64,000 nucleotides of DNA from Clostridia bacterium (GTDB lineage: Bacteria; Bacillota; Clostridia; Monoglobales; Monoglobaceae). The DNA is taken from assembly GCA_017409575.1 (NCBI GenBank), contig JAFQSM010000038.1, forward strand, positions 62,001-126,000, given 5' to 3'. Position numbers and translations under genes: made by a program. Shown here one piece after another: positions 18,963 through 27,657 of the stretch. The notes beneath the pieces are model-generated. The model was given only the letters and a program-made list of their open reading frames with translations. It did not search any database and was not told the DNA's origin. Within the stretch, counting starts at the first letter, position 1. Every line of letters starts with the position of its first letter.

Positions 18963-19310
18963 TTGTTTAACTTCATTATCAATAAATATACATACTCCCT
19001 CAAAGTTTTTGTTTATATCAAGATTTGATATTCTTATAACTTTTAATCCATATTGTTCTAAAAACTCTGTTCTCAAAACATCTTTTTCTATGCCTTTATC
19101 ATCATAATGCCCAGAGCCATCCAATTCGATAACAAGTTTTGCTTTGGCACAGTAAAAATCAACAATATATTTTCCTATAACTTTCTGTCTTATAAATCTA
19201 TTAGGGTATTCTCTTAAGTAATTATACCAAAGGTGTTTTTCTTCTTTTGTCATATTCTTTCGGAGTGCTTTTGCAAGCGGTACAATTTCTTTGTTGTGTT
19301 TATATTCCAT
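18942..19310 (-). CDS. DUF559 endonuclease-domain protein
   Basis: A 122-residue Vsr-like small nuclease-fold protein: TKEEKHLWYNYLR at the N-terminus, the PD-(D/E)xK-type core IVDFYCAKAKLVIELDGSGH (D then ExDG), and GLKVIRISN near the end. Biochemical role unknown. ATG 19310 follows GGAGGG by 6 bases; upstream residues come from translated repeat. The gene fills the space between two inverted repeats, which suggests a small mobile cassette. Confidence 0.82.
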   Translation of the reverse strand: MEYKHNKEIVPLAKALRKNMTKEEKHLWYNYLREYPNRFIRQKVIGKYIVDFYCAKAKLVIELDGSGHYDDKGIEKDVLRTEFLEQYGLKVIRISNLDINKNFEGVCIFIDNEVKQSLSQLR

Positions 19311-19311
19311 T

Positions 19312-19371
19312 ACAATCCCTCCGAGTTGCTTCGCAACCCACCTCCCTTTACACAAGGGAGGCTTTTTGACA
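19312..19371 (-). repeat. Right inverted repeat flanking the DUF559 gene
   Basis: On the minus strand it reads AAAAAGCCTCCCTTGTGTAA then AGGGAGGTG, CAACTC and GGAGGGATTG. The match to the left arm (18913-18962) is strongest in the first 25 and last 10 bases; the middle differs. The arm's final GGAGGG also acts as the ribosome site of the DUF559 gene. Confidence 0.7.
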
Positions 19372-19552
19372 GTGTTTTCTTGCAAATTATATTATCATTT
19401 TTAATGCTTTTAGTCAACACAATTAACTTTTTGCAAATAATTACATGTCAACATTAAAATCTTTTTGAGATTTCAATAAAAAGATCGTTTCACAGAAAAT
19501 CGAGTTATAGGGTTAAAATATGTAAAAAATTCAAAAAAAGGACTGCCATTTG

Positions 19553-20533
19553 TCACAGTCCCTTAAACTCATCAAGGTCCACCCCCTGATGTATTGCCGA
19601 ATTTATGCCGTCTGCAATTATTTTTGCAACAAGCTCCACCGCCGAATCCACTTCTTTTGGAGTTACTATAAAATTATCACAGTCGGGTTTCAAAACTTCC
19701 TTTATTACTCCGTATTTATCATCCTCGGCAATTGTCTCAAGCATTCTGAAAAGAGCCTTGTTTTCTTTTGCATTTGCTTTCATATTTCCAACTATGCGGT
19801 CAATGGTATCGCCTGCAATGGTTGCGGCATCTACGACTGTCGGTACCCCTATCGCAATCACCGGCACTCCAAGCGTCTCGTTGTTTATTGCCATACGCCG
19901 ATTTCCTATGCCTGCCCCGGGCACTATTCCTGTGTCCGCAAGCTGAATGGTATTGTTTACCCTTTCCATACGGCGCGAGCAAAGGGCATCAATTGCAATA
20001 ACAAGTGACGGCTTAACCCTGTCGCACACACCTTTTACAATTTCACCTGTTTCGACTCCTGTTATCCCAAGCACCCCCGGCGACACAGCACACACAGATT
20101 TCAGCCTTTGGTCGATTTCTTCGGGCATATACTCTATCAGGTGCCTTGTCACAAGGACCATGTCCACGACTTTGGGTCCCAAAGCATCTGCAGTTATGTT
20201 GCGGTTTCCAAGTCCCAGAACAAGAATAGTTCCATCATTTTTGTCGCCGATAAGCCTTTTCAGTTCGTCTGCAAAAGCCTTGCAAGCCGCAGTGTGAATC
20301 CTTTGTTCAAAATCTGCATTTTGCGGAAGTTCAAGCGTAACATAATTCCCGACGGGTTTGCCTATTGTCTCCTCGCCATTTTTACTTGTAATTCTTACGC
20401 GACTTATTTTTATCCCACAATCTGTCTCCTCTTCCTCGGCTTCGACGCCGTCGACATCGGTTTCAATTGCCGAGCTTTCGAAATACAATTCGCGAGCCTC
20501 AAGGGCAAGGTCTGTTCTGGCTTTAAACTTCAT
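19553..20533 (-). CDS. gpr: Spore germination endopeptidase GPR
   Basis: A 326-residue aspartic-type protease that degrades small acid-soluble spore proteins during germination. It starts with a short propeptide region (RTDLALEARELY), and contains ILVLGLGNRNITADALGPKVVD, TGIVPGAGIGNRR and GVPTVVDAATIAGD, all GPR-family motifs. An AAAGGAG site precedes the ATG. Its presence implies endospore formation. Confidence 0.93.
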   Translation of the reverse strand: MKFKARTDLALEARELYFESSAIETDVDGVEAEEEETDCGIKISRVRITSKNGEETIGKPVGNYVTLELPQNADFEQRIHTAACKAFADELKRLIGDKNDGTILVLGLGNRNITADALGPKVVDMVLVTRHLIEYMPEEIDQRLKSVCAVSPGVLGITGVETGEIVKGVCDRVKPSLVIAIDALCSRRMERVNNTIQLADTGIVPGAGIGNRRMAINNETLGVPVIAIGVPTVVDAATIAGDTIDRIVGNMKANAKENKALFRMLETIAEDDKYGVIKEVLKPDCDNFIVTPKEVDSAVELVAKIIADGINSAIHQGVDLDEFKGL

Positions 20534-20627
20534 TTTCGTCTCCTTTATGCCGTTTTTTCCTTTTCTTCAATATTTCCAATTATCTTGACACAAAAATCAG
20601 TTTGTGCTAAAATACAAACAGAATATA

Positions 20628-21026
20628 TCAGCTTGTGTAGTCTTCGATAAAACTTGCAAGCTCGTCTTGAGTCTTGAGTTTTATGCCCGACAGCAGAAGC
20701 CGGGTATCCTCGGCCGAAAGATTTGTCTTGAAGACCTCGGCGCTGTATAAAAAATCCTCGCGGCCGTCAAACGAAGCATAAATCCCGACCGATTCGCCTT
20801 CCAGCCTTACCATATAATAATCCGGGGTTGGGGAATTATCAGCTTTGACTTCATCAATTGTTTTGGCTTTTATGCTTTCTGTTTTGTTGATTGGATTTAA
20901 AGCATCGGAATAAGCTTCGGATTCCATTATCCGACGGGTTATGACATATGCACTGCTTGCCGCGCCTACTGCCAAAGCTGCAGTCAGCACAAAAACCAGG
21001 GTGTATTTGATTATCGATTTAATCAT
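20628..21026 (-). CDS. BofC C-terminal-domain-like membrane-anchored protein
   Basis: A 132-residue protein with one N-terminal membrane helix and a C-terminal domain resembling the end of BofC (YYMVRLEGESVGIYASFDG, then LSAEDTRLLLSGIKLKTQDELASFIEDY). BofC inhibits SpoIVB in the forespore-mother cell space in Bacillus. ATG 21026 is preferred, 9 bases after AAAGG. It lies 95 bases downstream of gpr's promoter side on the same strand. The assignment is by weak similarity. Confidence 0.6.
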   Translation of the reverse strand: MIKSIIKYTLVFVLTAALAVGAASSAYVITRRIMESEAYSDALNPINKTESIKAKTIDEVKADNSPTPDYYMVRLEGESVGIYASFDGREDFLYSAEVFKTNLSAEDTRLLLSGIKLKTQDELASFIEDYTS

Positions 21027-21162
21027 TTTATTCATCCTTTCGACTGTGTTTTCCGGGACTTTTCAATATATAGTACATCAATTTTTTTTAATTGTTACCC
21101 AAATTTTGAAATTTATACCTATTTATATATAGCAATACAAAAGACATTCAGGAGGATTTTGT

Positions 21163-23352
21163 ATGAAAAACAATCCTTACGCCAAAATTTTTGCCAAGTT
21201 CTTTGTTATAACTGTCGGGGTTGGCCTTGCGGCCCTGCTTTTGTTTTTGGTGTGCTCGTTTTTTGGTCTTTTGGGGTTTGCCAATGACCTTGACATCGAG
21301 TCGCTCACACTTGACAGCTCGTCTCAGATTTGCTACATAGACGAAAACGGCAATGAAAAAAACTATACCACTCTTTCGTCAGAGCAAAATAGGATATGGG
21401 TTGATTTTGAAGAAATCCCCAAAAATATGAAAAATGCCTTCATCGCAATTGAGGACGAAAGATTTTATTCGCACAAGGGCTTTGACCCAAGGCGTACTGC
21501 AAAAGCATTTTTTGTGTTTGTCAAAAACAAACTGACAGGACAGCCAACATCATTTGGCGGAAGTACAATAACCCAGCAGCTTGTAAAAAATGTCACAAAC
21601 CAACGCGAGCGCACAGCCGCACGAAAATTCCGCGAAATATCAACCGCAATGAGTCTTGAACGAAAAATCGAAAAAGACGAAATCCTTGAGCTTTATTTAA
21701 ACTCCATATATCTTTCCCAGGGTTGCAGCGGCGTTCAGGCAGCCTCGCTCAAATTTTTCGGCAAGCCCGTTGACCAGCTCAATCTGGCAGAATGTGCATC
21801 AATTGCAGGAATTACACAGTATCCGTCGCTTTATGACCCGCTTATGAACCCCGAAAACAACAAGGAAAAGCAGGAACTGGTCCTTGGCAAAATGCTTGAA
21901 CTTAAATTTATTTCCAAAGAGGAATATGACGAAGCGGTTGCATTTGAGCTTGTGTTTACCGAATTTGACCCCGACGAAATGGCAACCGGTCAAATAAATT
22001 CGTACTTCACCGACCATCTTGTTAATGAAGTTATTGATGGTCTTGTCGAAAAAGGTTATTCAAAAACCCTTGCAAACAAAATGCTGTATTCGGGAGGTCT
22101 TCGCATAATTTCGACAATTGACCCGACTGTTCAGGCAGCCGCAGAAGAAGTTTTTGAAAATACCGACAACTTTCCCAACTCAACCGGCGAAAACGCCGCA
22201 CAGGCATCGATTGCTATCCTGGATTCAAAAACCGGCGCAATCAAGGGTCTTGTTGGCGGGATAGGCAAAAAGCAAGGCAACCTTGTTTTAAATCGTGCGA
22301 CTCAAACACTTCGTCAACCCGGCTCGACAATAAAACCGATTGGTGTATATGCTCCGGCATTTGAAAAAGGCATAATAAATCCCGCCGACATATATCAGGA
22401 CAAAGCTATTTCATACGGCGAATGGTCACCACGAAACTATGACCATACATTCAGCGGAAATGTCTCTGTCCGCACTGCACTCAGGCGGTCGCTCAACACC
22501 ATTCCGGTCCAGATTCTCAACGAAATGGGTGCTGATTACTCATTTGATTTTCTTACCCGCAAACTTGGCATAACATCGCTTGTCAAACACGAAGCCAACT
22601 CCGAGGGCAAGGTTTTTTCGGATATAGGTCTTTCGCAGCTTGCACTTGGCGGTCTTACTCACGGTGTCTCTGTTCTTGAACTTACGGCAGCGTATACGCC
22701 GTTTGCAAATCGCGGAATTTATTCAAAGCCGTATTGTTACACCGCTGTTTATGATGCAAAAGGAAACGAAATTCTTTCCGTCCAGCCCGAATCAAAAATA
22801 GCAATGAGCGAAGAAACCGCATTTGTGACCTCGATGCTTCTTAAAGAGGTCGTAACAAGCGGCACAGGTGGCGGAGCTCAACTTGCATCAGGAATGTTTA
22901 CCGCAGGAAAAACCGGTACAACATCCGACAATCACGACCGTTTGTTTGTTGGATATACACCTCACTACGTAGCATCAGTCTGGTACGGATACGACCAGCC
23001 GCAATCCATAAAAGCCTCAGGCAACCCCTGCATACCTGTATGGAGATCGGTTATGACAAAAATCAACGCCGATAAAGAAAAAATAACTCCAAAGGCACCT
23101 GTCGGCACAAAATATGTTTCGTATTGCACCCTTAGCGGTGACCTTCCGGGCGAGCATTGCGGCGAGGAAGTTTCGTCTTGCTGGTTTGCCTCGCACAATG
23201 TCCCCAAAAAGATATGCAAGAACTTGCACAAGACTGAAGAAGAACTTGCGGCCGAGCAGCAGGATGGTACAGATATCCCCGAAGAAATTACTGTTCCAGG
23301 CGAAGAAGCTCCGGCATCAGAGAATGAAACTGCTCCTATAGCGGCAGAATAA
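21163..23352 (+). CDS. Class A penicillin-binding protein (PBP1a type)
   Basis: A 729-residue bifunctional peptidoglycan synthase. One N-terminal membrane helix (residues 15-40), then a GT51 transglycosylase domain with EDERFYSHKGFDPRRTAKA and GGSTITQQLVKN, then a transpeptidase domain with SxxK in RQPGSTIKP, SLNT as SxN, and KTGTT. The tail after residue 690 is acidic and Glu/Ala-rich. AGGAGG precedes the ATG. It works at the outer face of the membrane. Followed by a terminator. Confidence 0.94.
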   Translation: MKNNPYAKIFAKFFVITVGVGLAALLLFLVCSFFGLLGFANDLDIESLTLDSSSQICYIDENGNEKNYTTLSSEQNRIWVDFEEIPKNMKNAFIAIEDERFYSHKGFDPRRTAKAFFVFVKNKLTGQPTSFGGSTITQQLVKNVTNQRERTAARKFREISTAMSLERKIEKDEILELYLNSIYLSQGCSGVQAASLKFFGKPVDQLNLAECASIAGITQYPSLYDPLMNPENNKEKQELVLGKMLELKFISKEEYDEAVAFELVFTEFDPDEMATGQINSYFTDHLVNEVIDGLVEKGYSKTLANKMLYSGGLRIISTIDPTVQAAAEEVFENTDNFPNSTGENAAQASIAILDSKTGAIKGLVGGIGKKQGNLVLNRATQTLRQPGSTIKPIGVYAPAFEKGIINPADIYQDKAISYGEWSPRNYDHTFSGNVSVRTALRRSLNTIPVQILNEMGADYSFDFLTRKLGITSLVKHEANSEGKVFSDIGLSQLALGGLTHGVSVLELTAAYTPFANRGIYSKPYCYTAVYDAKGNEILSVQPESKIAMSEETAFVTSMLLKEVVTSGTGGGAQLASGMFTAGKTGTTSDNHDRLFVGYTPHYVASVWYGYDQPQSIKASGNPCIPVWRSVMTKINADKEKITPKAPVGTKYVSYCTLSGDLPGEHCGEEVSSCWFASHNVPKKICKNLHKTEEELAAEQQDGTDIPEEITVPGEEAPASENETAPIAAE

Positions 23353-23368
23353 ATACAAAACTGAATTC

Positions 23369-23396
23369 AGGCGGCAAATGCCGCCTGTTATTTTAT
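23369..23396 (+). terminator. Terminator between the PBP gene and xth
   Basis: A 7-bp GC-rich stem AGGCGGC/GCCGCCT with a 4-base AAAT loop, then GTTATTTTAT. Confidence 0.8.
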
Positions 23397-23415
23397 CATC
23401 GAAAGGATGGTTTTT

Positions 23416-24171
23416 ATGACTTTTGTATCATGGAATGTAAACGGGCTGAGAGCCTGCATGGAAAAAGGTTTTTTGGATATATTCAAAGCTTTTGACGCAG
23501 ATATTTTTGCTGTTCAGGAAACAAAAATGCATCCCGAGCAAGCAGAGATTTTGACCGAAGGCTATCATCAATACTGGAACAGTGCCGAAAAGAAGGGATA
23601 TTCCGGAACGGCTGTATTTTCAAAGAAAGAGCCTCTCTCGGTAATATATGGTATAGGAATTCCAGAACACGACAACGAGGGCAGGGTTATCACTCTTGAA
23701 TTTGAGGATTTTTATTTTGTGACCTGCTACACACCAAATTCACAAAACGAGCTTGCAAGGCTTGACTATCGTATGGAATGGGAAGATGCCTTTCTTGCTT
23801 TTTTGAAAGACCTTGACTCGCAAAAGCCTGTCATTCTTTGTGGCGACCTTAATGTTGCGCACAAAGAAATCGACCTCAAAAATCCAAAAACCAACCGAAA
23901 GAACGCCGGCTTCACCGACGAGGAACGAGAAAAAATGAGCGTTCTTTTAAAGTCCGGCTTTTGCGACACATTCCGCCATCTTTATCCCGACCTTGAGGGT
24001 GTATACTCGTGGTGGAGCTACCGCTTTCAGGCTCGTGCAAAAAATGCCGGCTGGCGCATAGATTATTTTATTGTCTCGGACTCCTTAAAAGGCAAAATCA
24101 AGTCTGCAAAAATCCACACAGATATTCTCGGCTCAGACCATTGCCCTGTGTCAACCGAGCTTGAATTTTAA
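23416..24171 (+). CDS. xth: Exodeoxyribonuclease III (AP endonuclease)
   Basis: A 251-residue exonuclease-endonuclease-phosphatase protein: [10 protein letters not shown] at the start, QETKMHPEQ (metal-binding Glu), YTPNSQN, GDLNVAH, and [11 protein letters not shown] with GSDHCPV at the end. It cuts DNA at abasic sites for base excision repair. ATG 23416 is 8 bases after AAAGGA; the ATG at 23407 overlaps that site. Followed by a strong terminator. Confidence 0.93.
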   Translation: MTFVSWNVNGLRACMEKGFLDIFKAFDADIFAVQETKMHPEQAEILTEGYHQYWNSAEKKGYSGTAVFSKKEPLSVIYGIGIPEHDNEGRVITLEFEDFYFVTCYTPNSQNELARLDYRMEWEDAFLAFLKDLDSQKPVILCGDLNVAHKEIDLKNPKTNRKNAGFTDEEREKMSVLLKSGFCDTFRHLYPDLEGVYSWWSYRFQARAKNAGWRIDYFIVSDSLKGKIKSAKIHTDILGSDHCPVSTELEF

Positions 24172-24192
24172 TTTTTTAAATCCGTTTTTTCG

Positions 24193-24228
24193 ACAAAGTC
24201 CGCGTCCTGTGCGGACTTTGTTTTTTTG
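24193..24228 (+). terminator. Terminator after xth
   Basis: An 11-bp stem ACAAAGTCCGC/GCGGACTTTGT with a 7-base loop and a run of T's. Confidence 0.92.
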
Positions 24229-24262
24229 TCCGTTTTATAAAAAAATTTTTTCCTTTTTTCTA

Positions 24263-24290
24263 TTGACATATATATTTTTTTACTATATAA
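24263..24290 (+). promoter_or_regulatory. SigA promoter of nrdDG
   Basis: TTGACA at 24263-24268 and TATAAT-like TATATAAT around 24284-24291 (16-17 base spacer). The -10 region lies inside the upstream NrdR box. Predicted leader to nrdD is about 220 bases. Confidence 0.75.
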
Positions 24291-24327
24291 TGTTTATACA
24301 CTTCTTTTTAAACACAATATCTTGTGT
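24280..24327 (+). promoter_or_regulatory. Pair of NrdR boxes upstream of nrdD
   Basis: Box 2, ACACAATATCTTGTGT (24312-24327), fits the NrdR consensus ACACWATATMTWGTGT at every position. Box 1 (24280-24295) fits at 12 of 16 and covers the -10. Starts are 32 bases apart, about three helical turns, as in known NrdR sites. NrdR with bound (d)ATP should repress nrdDG. Confidence 0.82.
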
Positions 24328-24339
24328 TTTAGTGGTTGG

Positions 24340-24368
24340 AACCGAGGGGAATCAAACGCCATAAGGTT
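24340..24368 (+). repeat. Short palindromic repeat, copy B
   Basis: AACC/GGTT outer stem and GGGG/CGCC inner stem with a 7-base loop. Segment lengths are identical to copy A (3728-3758), and the outer stem differs by a paired G-C to A-T change. An inverted, more degenerate copy C lies at 24467-24497, so B and C frame about 100 bases of the nrdD leader. Confidence 0.55.
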
Positions 24369-24466
24369 TAAAAATATAAATTCGTGTAATACAGCATAGA
24401 AATCTGCAAATATATGCCACGCCTTGCGCGGACGACAAGTCGAAAGTGTGCAAATTAGTCAAATTT

Positions 24467-24497
24467 AAGGTTTGTGGGATTCGATTCCCCCAGGCTT
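24467..24497 (-). repeat. Short palindromic repeat, copy C, inverted to copy B
   Basis: Minus strand reads AAGCC, TG, GGGG, AATCGAA, TCCC, ACAA, ACCTT: the same order and spacing as copies A and B with a broken outer stem. Read on the plus strand, GGGATTCGATTCCCCC resembles a tRNA or tmRNA T-arm. It ends 21 bases before the nrdD start. Confidence 0.5.
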
Positions 24498-24518
24498 AAA
24501 CGAAAGAGAGGGATAATT

Positions 24519-26693
24519 ATGAAAATTATAAAAAGAAACGGTGCTGAAGAAACCTTTAATGAATCTAAAATACTTGCAGCTATCACAAAGGCAAACGAGT
24601 CGGTGGAAGAATCCGACCGTATGACCGAACTCCAGATCAAACGCATTACCGAGTCTGTGGTTATTGCGTGTGAAGCTTTGGGGCGTGCTCCGTCCGTCGA
24701 AGAAATTCAGGACCTTGTCGAAAAGAAGATTATGGCTCATGGTGCATTTGAAGTTGCCAAAAGCTACATTACATATCGTTATACCCGTTCTTTGGTCCGC
24801 AAAAGCAACACTACCGACAACAAAATCCTCTCGCTTATCGAATGCAACAACGAAGAAGCAAAGCAGGAAAATTCAAACAAAAACCCTGTTGTCAACTCGA
24901 CACAGCGTGACTATATGGCAGGTGAAGTTTCGAAGGACATCACAAACCGTATTCTTCTTCCAAAAGAAATTGTGGATGCTCACAACGAGGGTATTATTCA
25001 CTTCCACGACTCGGACTACTTTGCGCAGCATATGCACAACTGCGACCTTGTAAATCTTGAGGATATGCTCCAGAACGGAACCGTTATCACTGGTACACTT
25101 ATCGAAAGACCACACAGTTTTTCAACCGCCTGCAACATAGCAACACAAATTATTGCTCAGGTTGCATCAAACCAGTACGGCGGTCAGTCAATTTCGCTTA
25201 CTCACCTTGCGCCTTTCGTTCAGGTTTCAAGGGAAAAAATCCACCGCTCCATCAAAGCCGAAATGGATTCTTTGGGCGTGGAAATTTCGGAAGATAAGCT
25301 TGCCGAAATGACCGAAAATCGTGTTCGTGATGAAATCCGTCGCGGCGTACAGACCATTCAGTATCAGGTGGTTACTCTTCTGACAACCAATGGTCAAGCT
25401 CCGTTTGTTACTGTATTTATGTACCTTGGCGAAGCAAAGGACGAGCAAACAAAGCACGACCTTGCTATGATTATTGAAGAAGTTTTGCTCCAAAGACATC
25501 GCGGGGTTAAAAACGAAAAAGGAATCTGGGTTACCCCCGCATTTCCCAAGCTTATTTATGTTCTTGAAGAAGATAACATCCACGAGGATTCAAAATTCTG
25601 GTACCTTACCGAGCTTGCTGCAAAATGTACCGCAAAGCGTATGGTACCTGACTACATCTCCGAAAAGAAGATGCTTGAACTTAAAGTTGACAAAAACGGC
25701 AACGGACAGTGCTATACCTGTATGGGTTGTCGTAGCTTCCTTACCACCTATGTTGACGAAAACGGAAATCCCAAATACTACGGCAGATTCAACCAGGGCG
25801 TTGTCACCATCAACCTTGTTGATGTAGCTTTGTCATCGGGCGGTGACAAAGAAAAGTTCTGGAAGATTTTTGACGAAAGACTTGAGCTTTGCCATCGTGC
25901 ACTTATGTGCCGCCACGAAAGACTCAAAGGTACTCTTTCGGACGCAGCGCCTATCTTGTGGCAGTACGGTGCTCTTGCGCGTCTTAAAAAAGGCGAGCCC
26001 ATTGACAAGCTTTTGTTTGGCGGTTATTCAACCATTTCGCTTGGTTATGCAGGTCTTTATGAATGCGTAAAATATATGACCGGCAAAAGCCACACAGACC
26101 CCGATGCAACTCCGTTTGCACTTGAGGTTATGGAGAAAATGAACGACTCGTGCCGCAAATGGAAAGAAGCTCACAATATCGACTTCAGCCTTTACGGAAC
26201 TCCGCTTGAATCCACAACCTACAAATTTGCAAAATGCCTGCAAAAAAGATTTGGTGTTATCAAAGGTGTTACCGACAAGGGTTACATTACAAACAGCTAT
26301 CATGTTCATGTTACTGAAGAAATTGATGCTTTCGAAAAGCTTCGTTTCGAAGCTCAGTTCCAGCACTTGTCACCGGGCGGAGCAATCAGTTATGTCGAAG
26401 TTCCCAATATGCAGGACAACATCCCTGCCGTGCTTGAGGTAATGAAGTTTATCTATGACAACATTATCTATGCCGAGCTGAACACCAAGTCAGACTACTG
26501 TCAGGAATGTGGCTTTGACGGCGAAATCCAGATTGTCGAAGATGACGGCAAGCTGACCTGGAAGTGTCCCAACTGCGGAAACACCGATCAGGACAAGATG
26601 AATGTTGCACGCCGCACATGCGGTTACATCGGAACACAGTACTGGAATCAGGGCAGAACGCAGGAAATAAAAGAAAGGGTGCTCCACTTATAA
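24519..26693 (+). CDS. nrdD: Anaerobic (class III) ribonucleoside-triphosphate reductase
   Basis: A 724-residue glycyl-radical enzyme that makes dNTPs without oxygen. An ATP-cone domain (residues 1-90, KIIKRNGAEETFNESKI) senses ATP/dATP. The C-terminus has a CxxC...CxxC zinc site (CQECGFDG, CPNCGN) and the radical motif RTCGYIG. ATG 24519 follows AGAGAGGGATAATT. Upstream are NrdR boxes and a long leader with an inverted repeat. nrdG begins one base after the stop. Confidence 0.95.
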   Translation: MKIIKRNGAEETFNESKILAAITKANESVEESDRMTELQIKRITESVVIACEALGRAPSVEEIQDLVEKKIMAHGAFEVAKSYITYRYTRSLVRKSNTTDNKILSLIECNNEEAKQENSNKNPVVNSTQRDYMAGEVSKDITNRILLPKEIVDAHNEGIIHFHDSDYFAQHMHNCDLVNLEDMLQNGTVITGTLIERPHSFSTACNIATQIIAQVASNQYGGQSISLTHLAPFVQVSREKIHRSIKAEMDSLGVEISEDKLAEMTENRVRDEIRRGVQTIQYQVVTLLTTNGQAPFVTVFMYLGEAKDEQTKHDLAMIIEEVLLQRHRGVKNEKGIWVTPAFPKLIYVLEEDNIHEDSKFWYLTELAAKCTAKRMVPDYISEKKMLELKVDKNGNGQCYTCMGCRSFLTTYVDENGNPKYYGRFNQGVVTINLVDVALSSGGDKEKFWKIFDERLELCHRALMCRHERLKGTLSDAAPILWQYGALARLKKGEPIDKLLFGGYSTISLGYAGLYECVKYMTGKSHTDPDATPFALEVMEKMNDSCRKWKEAHNIDFSLYGTPLESTTYKFAKCLQKRFGVIKGVTDKGYITNSYHVHVTEEIDAFEKLRFEAQFQHLSPGGAISYVEVPNMQDNIPAVLEVMKFIYDNIIYAELNTKSDYCQECGFDGEIQIVEDDGKLTWKCPNCGNTDQDKMNVARRTCGYIGTQYWNQGRTQEIKERVLHL

Positions 26694-26694
26694 A

Positions 26695-27216
26695 ATGTAT
26701 TACGGAGAAATTAAAAACTGCGATATAGCAAACGGCGAAGGGGTGCGTGTCACCCTTTTCGTTTCGGGATGCACAAACAGGTGCGAAGGTTGTTTTCAAC
26801 CGCAAACATGGGATTTTTGCTACGGCAAACCATTTACCCGCGAGGTTGAAGACAAAATAATAAAAATGCTTGAGCCAAGCTACATACATGGTCTTACAGT
26901 ACTTGGCGGCGAGCCGTTTGAGCCCGAAAACCAGCGAGCGCTGCTTCCGTTTTTAAAGCGCGTGCGCGAGACCTATCCAAACAAAAATATATGGGCATTT
27001 TCGGGATTCACTCTTGACCAGTTGCTCGAACTCGAGCCGCATCCAAGATGCGAGGTAACCGACGAAATGCTGTCGCTTATTGACATTTTGGTTGATGGCA
27101 GGTTTGTCCTTGAAAAAAAGAACATACGCCTTAAATTCCGCGGCTCCGAAAATCAGCGTATTCTAAAACTTCCCGAAACATTAAAGGCAAAAAAACCCGT
27201 CTTTTGGGAAGGATAA
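26695..27216 (+). CDS. nrdG: Anaerobic ribonucleotide reductase activating protein
   Basis: A 173-residue radical-SAM activase with the cluster motif CTNRCEGCFQPQTW and the LGGEPFEPENQ glycine-rich region. It installs the glycyl radical on NrdD. It starts one base after the nrdD stop, so the pair is coupled; a terminator follows. Confidence 0.93.
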   Translation: MYYGEIKNCDIANGEGVRVTLFVSGCTNRCEGCFQPQTWDFCYGKPFTREVEDKIIKMLEPSYIHGLTVLGGEPFEPENQRALLPFLKRVRETYPNKNIWAFSGFTLDQLLELEPHPRCEVTDEMLSLIDILVDGRFVLEKKNIRLKFRGSENQRILKLPETLKAKKPVFWEG

Positions 27217-27227
27217 AAAGCATACAA

Positions 27228-27265
27228 AAAAAAGAGATTGCTCAACACAATCTCTTTTTTATTTG
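27228..27265 (+). terminator. Terminator after nrdG
   Basis: A 13-bp stem AAAAAAGAGATTG/CAATCTCTTTTTT with a 7-base loop and T-rich tail. It also faces the truncated yebC end coming from the other side. Confidence 0.88.
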
Positions 27266-27271
27266 TATTAC

Positions 27272-27438
27272 CTACTCTTCTTCATCACTGTCGGGCATAT
27301 CCCAAGTGTGATAAACATTCTGCACATCGTCGTTATCCTCAAGCATGTCAATCAGCTTTTCAAGGTTCTTAACTGCTTCTTCATCTGTTACCTCGGTAAG
27401 AGTTTGGGGGATGTAGACGATTTCCGCTTGTTCAAATT
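27272..27438 (-). pseudogene. yebC: Displaced 3' end of yebC (truncated copy)
   Basis: These 167 bases match the end of the intact yebC gene (34913-35079) with six mismatches. They encode the last ~54 codons, ending one Glu later than the intact copy. No start or 5' part is present; the rest of the gene lies 7.6 kb away. This is the original gene end, cut off when an element inserted at the 25-bp core at its upstream edge. Confidence 0.92.
27414..27438 (+). repeat. attL core, 25-bp direct repeat
   Basis: Identical over 25 bases to 35055-35079 (same orientation, offset 7641). Similarity stops abruptly after ...GTTCAAATT on the element side, as expected for an integrase crossover site. Confidence 0.88.
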
Positions 27439-27465
27439 TTACTCCAAATATGCCGAAAAATCGGC

Positions 27466-27521
27466 ATGTATATCATCATTGAGCCAAAACAAAAAATCGT
27501 AGCTCAAGACATGTATATCAT
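27466..27521 (+). repeat. Candidate integrase arm-type sites, left end
   Basis: ATGTATATCATC at 27466-27477 and ATGTATATCAT at 27511-27521. The same 12-mer occurs at 34861-34872 near the right end. A small hairpin TGCCGA-AAAA-TCGGCA precedes the first copy. Confidence 0.55.
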
Positions 27522-27657
27522 AGTTCATCCCTTTTGTCAAGGCACCAATTTCGAGAATAGCTGAAAACATATTTTGAGCAGTAAGTTGTATGAATCATGT
27601 TATATATAACTTAGTGCTTAATTTATGTTTTGAGTTAAGTATACTTGTTGTATATTT

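Noticed and set aside
24330..24518. Cobalamin riboswitch or tmRNA upstream of nrdD
   Set aside because: No B12-box segment is present, and only the T-arm-like part of a tmRNA is seen, without the 5' half or tag frame.
27439..27657. A gene between attL and the three-gene operon
   Set aside because: Only short frames without ribosome sites; the stretch holds the arm-like repeats and AT-rich sequence.
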